Of a stretch of 64,000 nt of DNA, positions 50,569 through 59,067 are shown piece after piece. The DNA lies in NCBI RefSeq assembly GCF_003173775.1, contig NZ_CP029552.1:5415001-5479000 (forward strand), read 5' to 3'. The DNA is from Methylobacterium sp. 17Sr1-1 (GTDB taxonomy: Bacteria; Pseudomonadota; Alphaproteobacteria; Rhizobiales; Beijerinckiaceae). The position numbers were made by a program, and so were the translations under genes. A model generated the notes under the pieces. The model was not told the origin of the DNA, searched no databases, and was given only the letters and a program-made list of their open reading frames with translations. Every line of letters starts with the position of its first letter. Within the stretch, counting starts at the first letter, position 1.

Positions 50569-52005
50569 TCACGCCTTCGCCGCATGCTCCGGCGTCACCA
50601 TGGCGATGCGCACGAGGTTGGTCGCCCCCGGCGTGCCGAAGGGCAGGCCCGCCACCACGATCACCCGGTCGCCGACGCCCGCGAAATTCTCGCGCACCGC
50701 GAACTTGCAGGCGCGGAACGACATGTCGTCGATGTCGCTGGCGTCGTTGGTGACGATCGGGTGGGTGCCCCAGGCGAGCGCGAGGCGCCGCGCCGTCTCG
50801 CGCTTCGGGGTCAGCGCGATCACGGTGGCGTCGGGCCGGGCGCGGGCGAGCCGCAGGGCGGTCGAGCCCGAGGCGGTCCAGGCCATCACGGCCTTGAGCC
50901 CGAGCGTGTCGGCGATCTGATGGGCGGCGGCCGCGATGGCGTCGGAGGCGGTCGCTTCCGGCTGGTTGCGCTGCGCCGCGATGATCGACCAGTAGATCCC
51001 GTCCTGCTCGACCTGCTCGGCGATGCGGTTCATCGTCGAGACCGCCTCGATGGGATAAGCGCCCGACGCGCTCTCGGCCGAGAGCATCACGGCGTCCGCC
51101 CCCTCGTAGACCGCGGTGGCGACGTCCGAGACCTCGGCCCGGGTCGGCACCGGGGCGGTGATCATCGATTCGAGCATCTGGGTCGCCACCACCACCGGCT
51201 TGCCGAGGCGGCGGGCGCCGCGGGTGATGCGCTTCTGCACGCCCGGCACCTGCTCCAGCGGCATCTCGACCCCGAGATCGCCGCGGGCGACCATCAGCCC
51301 GTCGGCCACCGCCATGATCGCGTCGAGGGCGGCCACGGCCTGCGGCTTCTCGATCTTGGCCATCACCAGGGCACGCCCCTGCGCCACCGCCTTGACCTCG
51401 GCGACGTCCTCCGGGCGCTGCACGAACGACACCGCGATCCAGTCGGCGCCCGCCGCGAGGCCGGCCTCGAGGTCGAGGCGGTCCTTCTCGGTCATCGCGG
51501 CGACGGGGATCGTGGTGTCGGGGAGCGACACGCCCTTGCGGTTCGAGATCCTTCCGCCGGTCACCACCCGGGTCGCCGCCCGGCCGGGCCCGACCTCGGT
51601 CACGACGAGGCGCAGCTTGCCGTCGTCGACGATCACCGCGTGGCCGGGCTCGAGCGCCGACAGGATCTCGGGATGGGGCAGGTGGACCCGGGTCGCGTCG
51701 CCCGGGGTCGGATCGTCGTCGAGGACGAAGCTCTGGCCGTTCTCGATCATCGCCGCGTCCGCGGCGAAGCGCCCGACCCGGAGCTTCGGCCCCTGCAGGT
51801 CGACCAGCACGGCGATCGGGCGCTTGAGCTTCTGCTCGATGCCCCGGATCGTCGCCACCCGCTCGCTCAGCCGCTCGCGCGGCAGGTGGCTCATGTTGAT
51901 GCGAAAGACGTCGGCCCCGGCCGCGAACAGCGCCTCGATCACCGCCGGATCCTCGGAGGCCGGGCCGAGGGTCGCGACGATCTTGGTGCGGCGGGCGCGC
52001 TTCAT
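50569..52005 (-). CDS. pyk: Pyruvate kinase
   Basis: 478 residues, full length: 'RRTKIVATLGPASED' N-terminus, 'LQGPKLRVGRFA', catalytic Lys region 'VMAKIEKPQAV', 'MVARGDLGVEMP', and 'VATQMLESM'. It makes pyruvate and ATP from phosphoenolpyruvate, the last step of glycolysis. The start ATG 52005 follows from the family N-terminus; the longer frame to 52068 is unlikely. It stands alone downstream of the relic CRISPR array on the same strand. Confidence 0.96.
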   Translation of the reverse strand: MKRARRTKIVATLGPASEDPAVIEALFAAGADVFRINMSHLPRERLSERVATIRGIEQKLKRPIAVLVDLQGPKLRVGRFAADAAMIENGQSFVLDDDPTPGDATRVHLPHPEILSALEPGHAVIVDDGKLRLVVTEVGPGRAATRVVTGGRISNRKGVSLPDTTIPVAAMTEKDRLDLEAGLAAGADWIAVSFVQRPEDVAEVKAVAQGRALVMAKIEKPQAVAALDAIMAVADGLMVARGDLGVEMPLEQVPGVQKRITRGARRLGKPVVVATQMLESMITAPVPTRAEVSDVATAVYEGADAVMLSAESASGAYPIEAVSTMNRIAEQVEQDGIYWSIIAAQRNQPEATASDAIAAAAHQIADTLGLKAVMAWTASGSTALRLARARPDATVIALTPKRETARRLALAWGTHPIVTNDASDIDDMSFRACKFAVRENFAGVGDRVIVVAGLPFGTPGATNLVRIAMVTPEHAAKA

Positions 52006-52109
52006 GGGGTGTCGTCCGGGGTGAGGAAAAATCGCGCTACGGAAAGCCGGTCGGCGGGCCCGGGTCAATCGGCGATTTGGCGGCGGGCGGGGTGCGGGTG
52101 ATGGCGCAG

Positions 52110-52199
52110 CGGTTCGTCCCCGCGCCTGCGGGGAACACCACGATCATTGCGTGAGCGTGCCGCGGCGGACCGGTTCATCCCCGCGCCTGCGGGAAACAC
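52110..52199 (-). CRISPR. Relic type I-E CRISPR array: two repeats, one spacer
   Basis: Two 29-base repeats (52110-52138 and 52171-52199) enclose one 32-base spacer (52139-52170). On the minus strand the repeats read GTGTTCCCCGCAGGC then GCGGGGACGAACCG or a close variant, the common type I-E repeat. They differ from each other at two positions (bases 7 and 24 on the plus strand). Spacer length and repeat length are exactly those of type I-E. No further repeats follow on either side. It lies 171 bases downstream of a broken cas3, on the same strand. Confidence 0.85.
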
Positions 52200-52370
52200 T
52201 CCTTCTGGAAGCGATTGATCCACCTCACGTTTCACAATGTCAAAGAACCCACCGGCGTTCCCGCTCCGTTTCGCCGGCCCGTGTCGGCCTCCCGGACGAG
52301 CCCGACGATGCCCCGGATCGGCGCCGGGCGCCAGGATTCAGAGCGCGACGCGCCAAGACGCGAAGTCAGC

Positions 52371-53340
52371 TCAGAGCATGAGCCCGAGCCGCGACCCATA
52401 CGTCACGATGAGGGACCCGCCATCCTCCGCCACCAGCATCCCCTGCCAGGTGCCGTCCGGCTGAGGTTCCAGGGGCAGCAGGATCACGGCGGCGTCGAAG
52501 CGGCTCCAGCCGGCCCGGGCCGCCGCGACGGCGGCGTGCCAGGGCGCGGCGGGGGCGAGGTGGCCGCACAGCTTGCGCACGGCCACCGTGACCTCGGAGA
52601 GGGCCCAGGCCAGCCGGTGATCGGCGTCGGGATGCCAGGGCACCAGCCGGCCGTCCGCGACCCGGGCGAGGCGCACGCTGCGGCTCTCCTCGGCGAGGCG
52701 GGTCGGCACCGTGCCCTCGTCGGGCCAGGCCTGGTCGGGCCAGTAGCCGGCGGCGGCGGCGAGCAGCGCGCCGTGGGCGGCGGCGCGCTCGGCGCCGGCC
52801 CGGCCGACCGCGTCGAAGTGGATCGACAGCAGGGGCGCGGGGATGTCGGTCTCGTCCTCGGAGAACACCGCCTCGATCGCCGGGCGCACGTCCTGCGGCA
52901 CGCGGAAGGCGGGGCGGGCCGGCAGCTCCCGGGCGGTGCGCCACAGGATGCCGTGGTCGCGGTAGACGTAGGCCGCGCGGGGAAAGGCGGCGGCGGCCCA
53001 GGCGGCGGCGACGGCGCCGGCGGGATCGGGCGAGACCACGACGAGCTCCGGGCCGGGGATCGGCCGGTCGCGGCCGGTGTGGCGCCACAGGCGGCCGGCG
53101 CGCTGGAGCACCGAATCGACCGGCGCGAGATCGGTGACCGCGAGGTCGAAATCGAGGTCGAGCGAGCTCTCGGCGACCTGGGTCGCGACGAGCACCTGGC
53201 CGGGCCCGCAGCAGCGCCCGGCCGGCGGCCGCCACGTCGAGGCCGTGGGCCCAGGCCGGGTGAAACGGGTGGGCGGCGCTCGCGTCGGGCCGGGCCTTGC
53301 CCCAGAACGTCCGCGCCGCGCGATCCTGCATCAGGTCCAT
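52371..53340 (-). pseudogene. cas3: cas3 with large internal deletion (type I-E)
   Basis: The first 44 codons from ATG 53340 encode a Cas3 HD-domain beginning ('[13 protein letters not shown]', '[15 protein letters not shown]'). At about 53208 the frame switches to the helicase C-terminus: '[17 protein letters not shown]', '[17 protein letters not shown]' (motif VI), then about 230 residues to the Cas3 C-terminal region, ending at 52371. The rest of the HD nuclease, RecA1 and most of RecA2 are missing, and the two parts are out of frame. It cannot make active Cas3. No Cascade, cas1 or cas2 genes remain between it and the two-repeat array. Confidence 0.85.
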
Positions 53341-53514
53341 GATTCGCCCGCTCCCCGATTCGCCAGGGCATGGTCGGCGCGCGATCGCGGCACCGTCGAG
53401 GGCCGGAAACGGAAAACTGCGTTGCCGCCGGAGCCGGCGAAGGAACCCGCTTGTCACCCGCCGCAACTGCCTCTATACGCCCTCTCACACCGGGGCCGCG
53501 ACACGCGGCGCCGA

Positions 53515-53589
<75 letters not shown>

Positions 53590-53731
53590 TCGCCACTCCG
53601 GATGTCGGGAGTTCATCTCCCCGGAGCGGTGCCGGACTGGTTGGTCCGGATCGGATGAAAGAGAGTGACGGCCCCTTGCTCGCGAGGGTTGCCGGACAAG
53701 GCCTCCGGATATCGATGACGGCAGGCCGGAT

Positions 53732-53806
<75 letters not shown>

Positions 53807-53861
53807 TCCTCCCTCTCGTATCCGTTACCGTCTTGTCTCCTCGCCGACGGGGATGTCCCTC

Positions 53862-54098
53862 ATGACCGATCAGGATGTGGGCCAGGATGTGGGCATAGCC
53901 TTCGCCACCCTGGCGACCGCCCTCGCGGTGGCTTTGCACAAGCAGGGCGTCGCCGACGGCGAGGCGCTGCTCGCCGAGACCATCGGCACCCTCGAGGCGG
54001 TGCTGCGGGACGATGATCCCGAACACGCCCAGTATCCCGAACACGCCAAAGCGATCCTCGCGGCCTGCGCCCGCTCGCTGCGGGCGGCCGAGGGCTGA
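53862..54098 (+). CDS. Hypothetical helical protein, 78 residues
   Basis: No family recognised. The protein is acidic and helical ('IAFATLATALAVALHKQG', 'EALLAETIGTLEAVLR') with a C-terminal Cys-containing helix, and has two short internal repeats ('QDVGQDVG' and 'PEHAQYPEHA'). GGGG lies nine bases before ATG 53862; ATG 53853 is the alternative. It follows the second tRNA-Val. Confidence 0.6.
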   Translation: MTDQDVGQDVGIAFATLATALAVALHKQGVADGEALLAETIGTLEAVLRDDDPEHAQYPEHAKAILAACARSLRAAEG

Positions 54099-54129
54099 CG
54101 CTTCCAAGAAAGGGCCGGCCGCCGCGCCG

Positions 54130-54804
54130 TCACCGATCCGGCAATGACGGCGCAGGGCCTTCCTCTCCGGCCCAGGCCGCGTGGACCATGCCGCGGGCGG
54201 TGTCGGGCTTCGCCTCGCCGATGAAGATCACGACCGGGCCGTGCGCGTCGCGGCGCGGATCGTAGAAGTCGAGCAGGCCCGGATACCGGTGCTGGACGAA
54301 GGCGGGCCTCAGCGCCCGACGGGCGAGCCAATGGTTGATGACGACCTGATCGCCGTGGACCGCGTTCGGGACCGGGCCGCAGGAGCCCGGCTCCATCCAG
54401 CGCTCGGGCTCGGCCGCGAAGGCCGCGTAGAGTGGGGACAGGTCGTCGCCCTGCCAGCGCAGCAGCGCGCTCGAGACGCGTCCTTTGTGAAAATAATCCT
54501 CCATCGCCGCGAGGCCCGGCTCGGCCAGCGCGTCGGCCGGCCCGGTCAGGACCGTGTCGAGGTCGCACAGGAGCACCGTCCCGTCGGCGAGGCCGGGGCG
54601 AAACGCCTCCATCTTCGCCCACCAGGCCGGCCAGTCGTGCCGGAGCGGCACCCGCTCGACGCCCGCGACCGCGAGGGGCAGGTCGGTGAGGCAGAGGATC
54701 CGCCCGAACGCCGGCGCGTGGCGCCGCACGCCGCGGGCGAGGCGCGCGACCCAGGTTGCGTCGTAGCGGCCGCCGCTCTTCAGGACGGTGATCAGGGTTG
54801 CCAT
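54130..54804 (-). CDS. Glycosyltransferase-like protein (GT-A type fold)
   Basis: 224 residues. 'ATLITVLKSGGRYDATWV', 'RILCLTDLPLAV' and the acidic metal-binding-like 'LLCDLDTVLTGP' are in the pattern of nucleotide-sugar transferases of the GT8/GT32 kind. A later 'GDQVVINHWLA' also fits. No membrane segment. It follows the GT29-like gene by 25 bases and both read leftward, opening a region of about ten kb devoted to glycosyltransferases. Acceptor unknown. Confidence 0.72.
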   Translation of the reverse strand: MATLITVLKSGGRYDATWVARLARGVRRHAPAFGRILCLTDLPLAVAGVERVPLRHDWPAWWAKMEAFRPGLADGTVLLCDLDTVLTGPADALAEPGLAAMEDYFHKGRVSSALLRWQGDDLSPLYAAFAAEPERWMEPGSCGPVPNAVHGDQVVINHWLARRALRPAFVQHRYPGLLDFYDPRRDAHGPVVIFIGEAKPDTARGMVHAAWAGEEGPAPSLPDR

Positions 54805-54829
54805 GGGAAAGGGGTCATTGAGGGAGAGG

Positions 54830-55471
54830 TCATCCGTCGGCCGGGGGAGGGTGCAGGCGTAAGCGGCCGGCCGCCGCGGCGTCGGTGAACCAGGCGCGCT
54901 CGGCCGCCCAGGGATGGCCGGGCCAGCCGGCGAATCCGAAGCCGTGGGCCTCGACCGCGGGAGCGCCCGCCGGGCGCCCGAGGAGGAGGGCGAGCGCGAT
55001 GAGGAAGCCGGTGCTCGGGTTCGGCCGGCCGCCGGCGCCAGTGCCGGCCTCGAGCACGCGCCGGGCCTCGTCGTGAAGTTCTTCGGGCAGGACGTGGACC
55101 GGCTTGCCGAGCGGGCGCAGCAGCGCCAGCGCCCCGCGGGTGAAGCAGATCGGCTCGGGGCGGTTCTGCGCCTCCGGCAGCATCGGGAACGGCAGCACGA
55201 AGGCCTCGGCCTGCCGGACCACCGGGCGGTCGAGGAAGCCCGGATCGGCGAGCCATTCGCGCATCTGCCCGCCGCGATTGACCAGCGCGAGATGGGTGAC
55301 CCGCGATCCGCTCCGGCCGCCGAAGCCCGGCGCGTTGTTGAAGCGCAGCACGGCCGCCGCCGCGTCGGCCGCTCTCGCCTCGGTGCCGGGGGCATTGCCC
55401 ACGAGGGCGACCGCGCCGAGGTCGGACAGGCCCGGCCAGGCCGCGCGGAGGGGGTCGACGTCGTCGGGCAC
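54830..55471 (-). CDS. GT29-like (sialyltransferase-superfamily-like) protein
   Basis: About 213 residues. 'VALVGNAPGTEARAADAAAA', 'VLRFNNAPGFGGRSG' and 'SRVTHLALVNRGGQ' match the L-motif region of GT29-like bacterial proteins (VGN-S/A, VxRFN, G-xxTH). The S/small-motif part lies near 'NPSTGFLIALALLL'. The start is unclear: GTG 55471 is the nearest candidate. The frame is open to 55618 but would overlap the divergent gene. Likely polysaccharide-related. Confidence 0.68.
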   Translation of the reverse strand: MPDDVDPLRAAWPGLSDLGAVALVGNAPGTEARAADAAAAVLRFNNAPGFGGRSGSRVTHLALVNRGGQMREWLADPGFLDRPVVRQAEAFVLPFPMLPEAQNRPEPICFTRGALALLRPLGKPVHVLPEELHDEARRVLEAGTGAGGRPNPSTGFLIALALLLGRPAGAPAVEAHGFGFAGWPGHPWAAERAWFTDAAAAGRLRLHPPPADG

Positions 55472-55568
55472 GCGCGGCAGATGTCTCAGGGCGGGGGTTC
55501 GTCGGATGGACCCCGGAGGTATGGCGCCCGGCCCGCGCGACCAGCCCCGACCGGTACGGACCCGAGCA

Positions 55569-56567
55569 ATGCCCCTGACGATCTCTTCGCGCCGCTGCTT
55601 CCTCTGCGCGGCCGCCATGCTGGCGCCGAGCGACCGCCGCCTGACCGATCCTGCCGGGCGCGAGCGCGCCTTCCCGGTGGCCTGCGGCTCCTGCGGCGTC
55701 CTGACCGAGCGGGACGCGGATCCGGCGGCGTGCTGGCGCGACCTCGGGCGTCGTCTCGGCCGGCCGATCTTCTTACCCGACCCGGAGGCGCCCTACGGCC
55801 TCGACCTCTACACCCTGCGCATCGCCGCGACCCGCCTCGGCCGCGGCCTCTCCCCGCTCGATCCGGAGGACCGCGCCGCGCTCCTGGCGCCGCACAGCCC
55901 GCGTGCGGCGCGGGCCCGGCTCCACGACCTCGCACCGCAGGGTCCCCCGGTCTCCCTCGGCCTCCTCTGCCGCCCGGCCGAGCTTCCCGCGGTACTGGCC
56001 GGTCTCGCGCCTCAGGCCGCCTGGGCCGACGACGTCGCGATCCTCCTCGACGGCGCAGCCGCGCCGGCCCGCGCGGTGGCGGTCGCGGGCTTCGCGGACG
56101 GCGCGGTGCGGGTGGCGAGCCGGCCTCTCGCGGGCGACTTCGCGGCGCAGCGCAACGCCCTCCAGGACCTGGCGCGCCACGCCTGGATGCTGCAACTCGA
56201 CGCCGACGAGACCCTTGATCTCAAGACCGGCCGGCTGCTGCCGGCGCTCGCGGCGTTGGCCGAGGACGGCGACGTCGTCTCGGTCGGGCTGCCCCGGCGC
56301 AACCGCGTCGAGGGGATCCTGTCGGACGTCTACCCGGACGTGCAGTACCGGCTGAACCGGACGACCGTGCGCTATGCCGGCCGCGTCCACGAGCGCCCGG
56401 TCCTCGAGGGCGGCTGGCGCCGCAGCTTCATCACCCTCCACGGCGCGATCGACCACCGCTTGAGCCGCGCCCATGTCCTGGCCCGGTCGCGGACCTACGA
56501 GGCGCTCGATCCGGGACATGGGCGGATCGAGGAGGAGGAGGCGTTGCTGCGGCCTTACTCTGAGTAA
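55569..56567 (+). CDS. GT2-like glycosyltransferase with N-terminal CxxC pairs
   Basis: 332 residues. The N-terminus carries 'CFLCAA' and 'CGSCGV', a likely zinc knuckle of the type seen ahead of some SAM-dependent and glycosyl transferases. The C-terminal part has the GT2 metal motif 'LQLDADETLDL' and the following 'LPRRNRVEGILSD' and 'VQYRLNRTTVRYAGRVHE' typical of TPR/GT2 family acceptor regions. It is divergent from the GT29-like gene. Combined zinc and GT2 layout is unusual; substrate unknown. Confidence 0.7.
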   Translation: MPLTISSRRCFLCAAAMLAPSDRRLTDPAGRERAFPVACGSCGVLTERDADPAACWRDLGRRLGRPIFLPDPEAPYGLDLYTLRIAATRLGRGLSPLDPEDRAALLAPHSPRAARARLHDLAPQGPPVSLGLLCRPAELPAVLAGLAPQAAWADDVAILLDGAAAPARAVAVAGFADGAVRVASRPLAGDFAAQRNALQDLARHAWMLQLDADETLDLKTGRLLPALAALAEDGDVVSVGLPRRNRVEGILSDVYPDVQYRLNRTTVRYAGRVHERPVLEGGWRRSFITLHGAIDHRLSRAHVLARSRTYEALDPGHGRIEEEEALLRPYSE

Positions 56568-56593
56568 AACAACATCAGGATAAATCGCGGGAT

Positions 56594-56741
56594 CCCCTCT
56601 CCCGATTGGGAGAGGGGTAGGGGTGAGGGTGACACGGTGCCGGATTAAACTCTGACTGTTGAGCTGCCAGCACCACGCTCAGCGCTTTACGTGGACGCGT
56701 AGCACCCTCACCCCCGACCCCTGTCCCACACGGGAGAGGGG
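56594..56741. repeat. Inverted-repeat element with internal hairpin
   Basis: The left arm begins with a hairpin (CCCCTCTCCC, loop gatt, GGGAGAGGGG at 56594-56617) and continues 'ggggtgagggtg'. The right arm (56703-56741) is its inverted copy, 'caccctcaccccc' to 'gggagagggg'. It fills the gap between two convergent glycosyltransferase genes and could terminate transcription from both sides. Confidence 0.85.
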
Positions 56742-56785
56742 AGGTGTGCCTTACCTTTATTCGGCTGGACCGAGCGGAAGCCGCG

Positions 56786-57967
56786 TCATCCCCCGTGAGC
56801 CGCGATCGCCCGCCGATACAATGCAAGCGTCTCAGCCCCCAGGCTCGCCCGGGTGAACCGCCCGGCCGCCGCAAGCGCACGGGCGCGGTAGGCCCGGCGC
56901 AGGGCGGGATCGCGCAGCAGCGGGCGCAGGGCCGCGGCGAGCGCCGGGCCGGTGGCGGCCACCGCGAGCGGTCCCGCGTCGGGCGCGCCGACGAAGGCGC
57001 GGGCGCTGGCATCCTCGGCGCAGGCCAAAACCGGCCGGCCATAGGCCAGGGCCTCCTGGTAGACGAGGCCGAAGCTCTCGTAGCGCGAGGGCGCCAGGAC
57101 CACGTGGGCCTCGGCATAGGCCGCGGCGAGTGCCCCGGCGTCGATCCGGCCGCGGGCGTGGAGGCGTTCCAACGCCGCCGCGGGCAGGTCCGCCGGCAGG
57201 TCGCCGGGCGGCACCCCGACGAGGTCGAGCCGGAACGGCGGCACCCCGCCCCGCTCCTGCTCCGCGGCGAGGAGGGCGACCGCGGCCAGCAGCGCGTCGA
57301 AGCCTTTTCGCGGTTCCGCCCGCCCGACGAAGAGCAGGCGCACGGGCGCCTCCGCCGCCGGGTAGGGCGCGTCGCGGGCGCTCGTGGCGATCTCCGGCGG
57401 CAGGCTGAGGCCGATCACCGCTTCGGGCCGGCGGCCCGGGAGGCGGTAGGCCCGCGCGATCACCGCCGCGTGCGCCGCGGTGTTGGCGATGAGGCCGGCA
57501 CTTCCGCGTGCCTGGCGCCGCTCGAGGGCGTCGGCGGTGGCCCCGTCGAGGCGGTCGCGCAGGGTCGGCGCGGGGCCGCGGGTGAAGGCCGCCGGGGTCG
57601 ACGAGCGCGTCACCAGCGGCAGGTCGCGGCGCCCGGCGAGCAGAGCGGCCGGGGCGTACCAGTTCGTCGCCTCGACCACGTCGAAGGGCGCGCGGGCATG
57701 GGCGGCGAGCACCGCGCGGCGGAAGGCGAGCGGCGCGGCGAGGTGGCCGACCGAGCCCCAGAGGCGCAACCGCGCGAGGCCTTCCGCCGGCGGAAGGCCA
57801 AGGCCGACGACCGCGACGCCGCCGGCCCGGGCCGTGCCCGTGCGGTCGAGGGTGAACACCGTCACGTCGGTGCCCGCCTCCGCCAGGCTCTCGGCGATCT
57901 CCCGCGCCGCGGTCGAGAGGCCGCTCGGGGCCGGCGGGTAGTCCCAGGCGAGGAGGGCGGTGCGCAT
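56786..57967 (-). CDS. GT4 family glycosyltransferase
   Basis: 393 residues of GT-B fold. The N-terminal acceptor domain opens 'LLAWDYPPAPSGLSTAAREI'; the C-terminal donor domain has 'LLFVGRAEPRKGFDALL' and the E-x7-E motif in 'SRYESFGLVYQEALAYG'. ATG 57967 overlaps the stop of the upstream GT4 gene by one base. The two probably act in succession on the same glycan. Confidence 0.9.
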   Translation of the reverse strand: MRTALLAWDYPPAPSGLSTAAREIAESLAEAGTDVTVFTLDRTGTARAGGVAVVGLGLPPAEGLARLRLWGSVGHLAAPLAFRRAVLAAHARAPFDVVEATNWYAPAALLAGRRDLPLVTRSSTPAAFTRGPAPTLRDRLDGATADALERRQARGSAGLIANTAAHAAVIARAYRLPGRRPEAVIGLSLPPEIATSARDAPYPAAEAPVRLLFVGRAEPRKGFDALLAAVALLAAEQERGGVPPFRLDLVGVPPGDLPADLPAAALERLHARGRIDAGALAAAYAEAHVVLAPSRYESFGLVYQEALAYGRPVLACAEDASARAFVGAPDAGPLAVAATGPALAAALRPLLRDPALRRAYRARALAAAGRFTRASLGAETLALYRRAIAAHGG

Positions 57968-59007
57968 CAGGCCGCCAGCAGGCGCCGGTAGAGGGCGAGG
58001 TAGTCCCGCGCCATGCGCTCGGCGGTGAAGCGCTCCTCGAAGCGGCGGCGCACCCCCGCCCGGTCGATCGCCCCGATCCGGGCGAGCGCCGCCACGGCCT
58101 CGTCCTCGGAGGAGACCACGAAGCCCGTCACCCCGTCCTCGACGATCTCCGGCACCGAACCGCGGTTCCAGGCGATCACCGGGGTGCCGCAGGCCATCGC
58201 CTCGATCATCACGAGGCCGAACGGCTCCGGCCAGTCGATCGGGAACAGGAGCGCGGCGGCGCCGGAGAGAAGCGCGCCCTTGGCCGCGTCGTCGACCGGC
58301 CCGAGATAGACCGCGTCATCGCCGAGCAAGGGGCGCACCGCGCGGTCGAAATAGCCCGGATTGCCGACGTCGATCGTGCCGCCGAGCCGGATCGGAAAGC
58401 CCGCCGCCCGCGCCACCCGGATCGCGGTGTCGGGCCGCTTCTGGTCGGTCATCCGCCCGACGAAGGCGAGGTGCCCGCCCGGCGCGAGGCAGGCGGCGTA
58501 GCGGCCCCGGTCGATGCCGTGATGCACCATCCCGGCCCGGTTCGCGGCCGGGATGCCGGCCTGTTGCGCCGCCGAGATCGCCGCCACCGGCAGATCCGGA
58601 AACCCTTCGAAGAACAACGCCCGGTCGAGCTCGTCGACCCGCCAGTGGATCGTCGTCAGGCTGCGGCGCCGGCGCTCGCCCAAGAGCGCGGCATGGGCGA
58701 ACTCGCCGTGGCCGTGGACGATGTCGAAGTCGTCGAGGCGCCGGCGCAGGGCCTCGAGCTGCAGGGCGTCGAGGGCGGCCGGCACGCCGGGCGCGACCTT
58801 GCCGTAGCGGTGCTCCAGGGCCGCGAGGCTCGGACGGGCACCGATACGGGGTAAGTCTGTCGCACTGTCCGAGGGGGCGAACAGCGTTACCTCCACGCCC
58901 AAGCTTCGCAGCGCAGTGCTGAGGTCGTGAATGACCCGCTCCGTGCCGCCGTGATGGGTCGGGGGAATGGGAAAGATGTTCGGGGCGATTTGGGCGACGC
59001 GGATCAC
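57967..59007 (-). CDS. GT4 family glycosyltransferase
   Basis: 346 residues: 'VAQIAPNIFPIPPTHHGGTE' (glycine loop of the acceptor domain), 'DIVHGHGEF', 'LAFVGRMTDQKRPDTAI' and the E-x7-E motif in 'WPEPFGLVMIEAMACG'. The GTG start at 59007 has a GAGG upstream. It is divergent from the sucrose-phosphate-synthase-like gene across 60 bases, so the two directions probably share a control region. Confidence 0.9.
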   Translation of the reverse strand: MIRVAQIAPNIFPIPPTHHGGTERVIHDLSTALRSLGVEVTLFAPSDSATDLPRIGARPSLAALEHRYGKVAPGVPAALDALQLEALRRRLDDFDIVHGHGEFAHAALLGERRRRSLTTIHWRVDELDRALFFEGFPDLPVAAISAAQQAGIPAANRAGMVHHGIDRGRYAACLAPGGHLAFVGRMTDQKRPDTAIRVARAAGFPIRLGGTIDVGNPGYFDRAVRPLLGDDAVYLGPVDDAAKGALLSGAAALLFPIDWPEPFGLVMIEAMACGTPVIAWNRGSVPEIVEDGVTGFVVSSEDEAVAALARIGAIDRAGVRRRFEERFTAERMARDYLALYRRLLAA

Positions 59008-59067
59008 AGACTGTACCTCACCTGAATCGTCCTGTCCTTCGGGATGCTCCGCTACGGCAGCGGCTTG

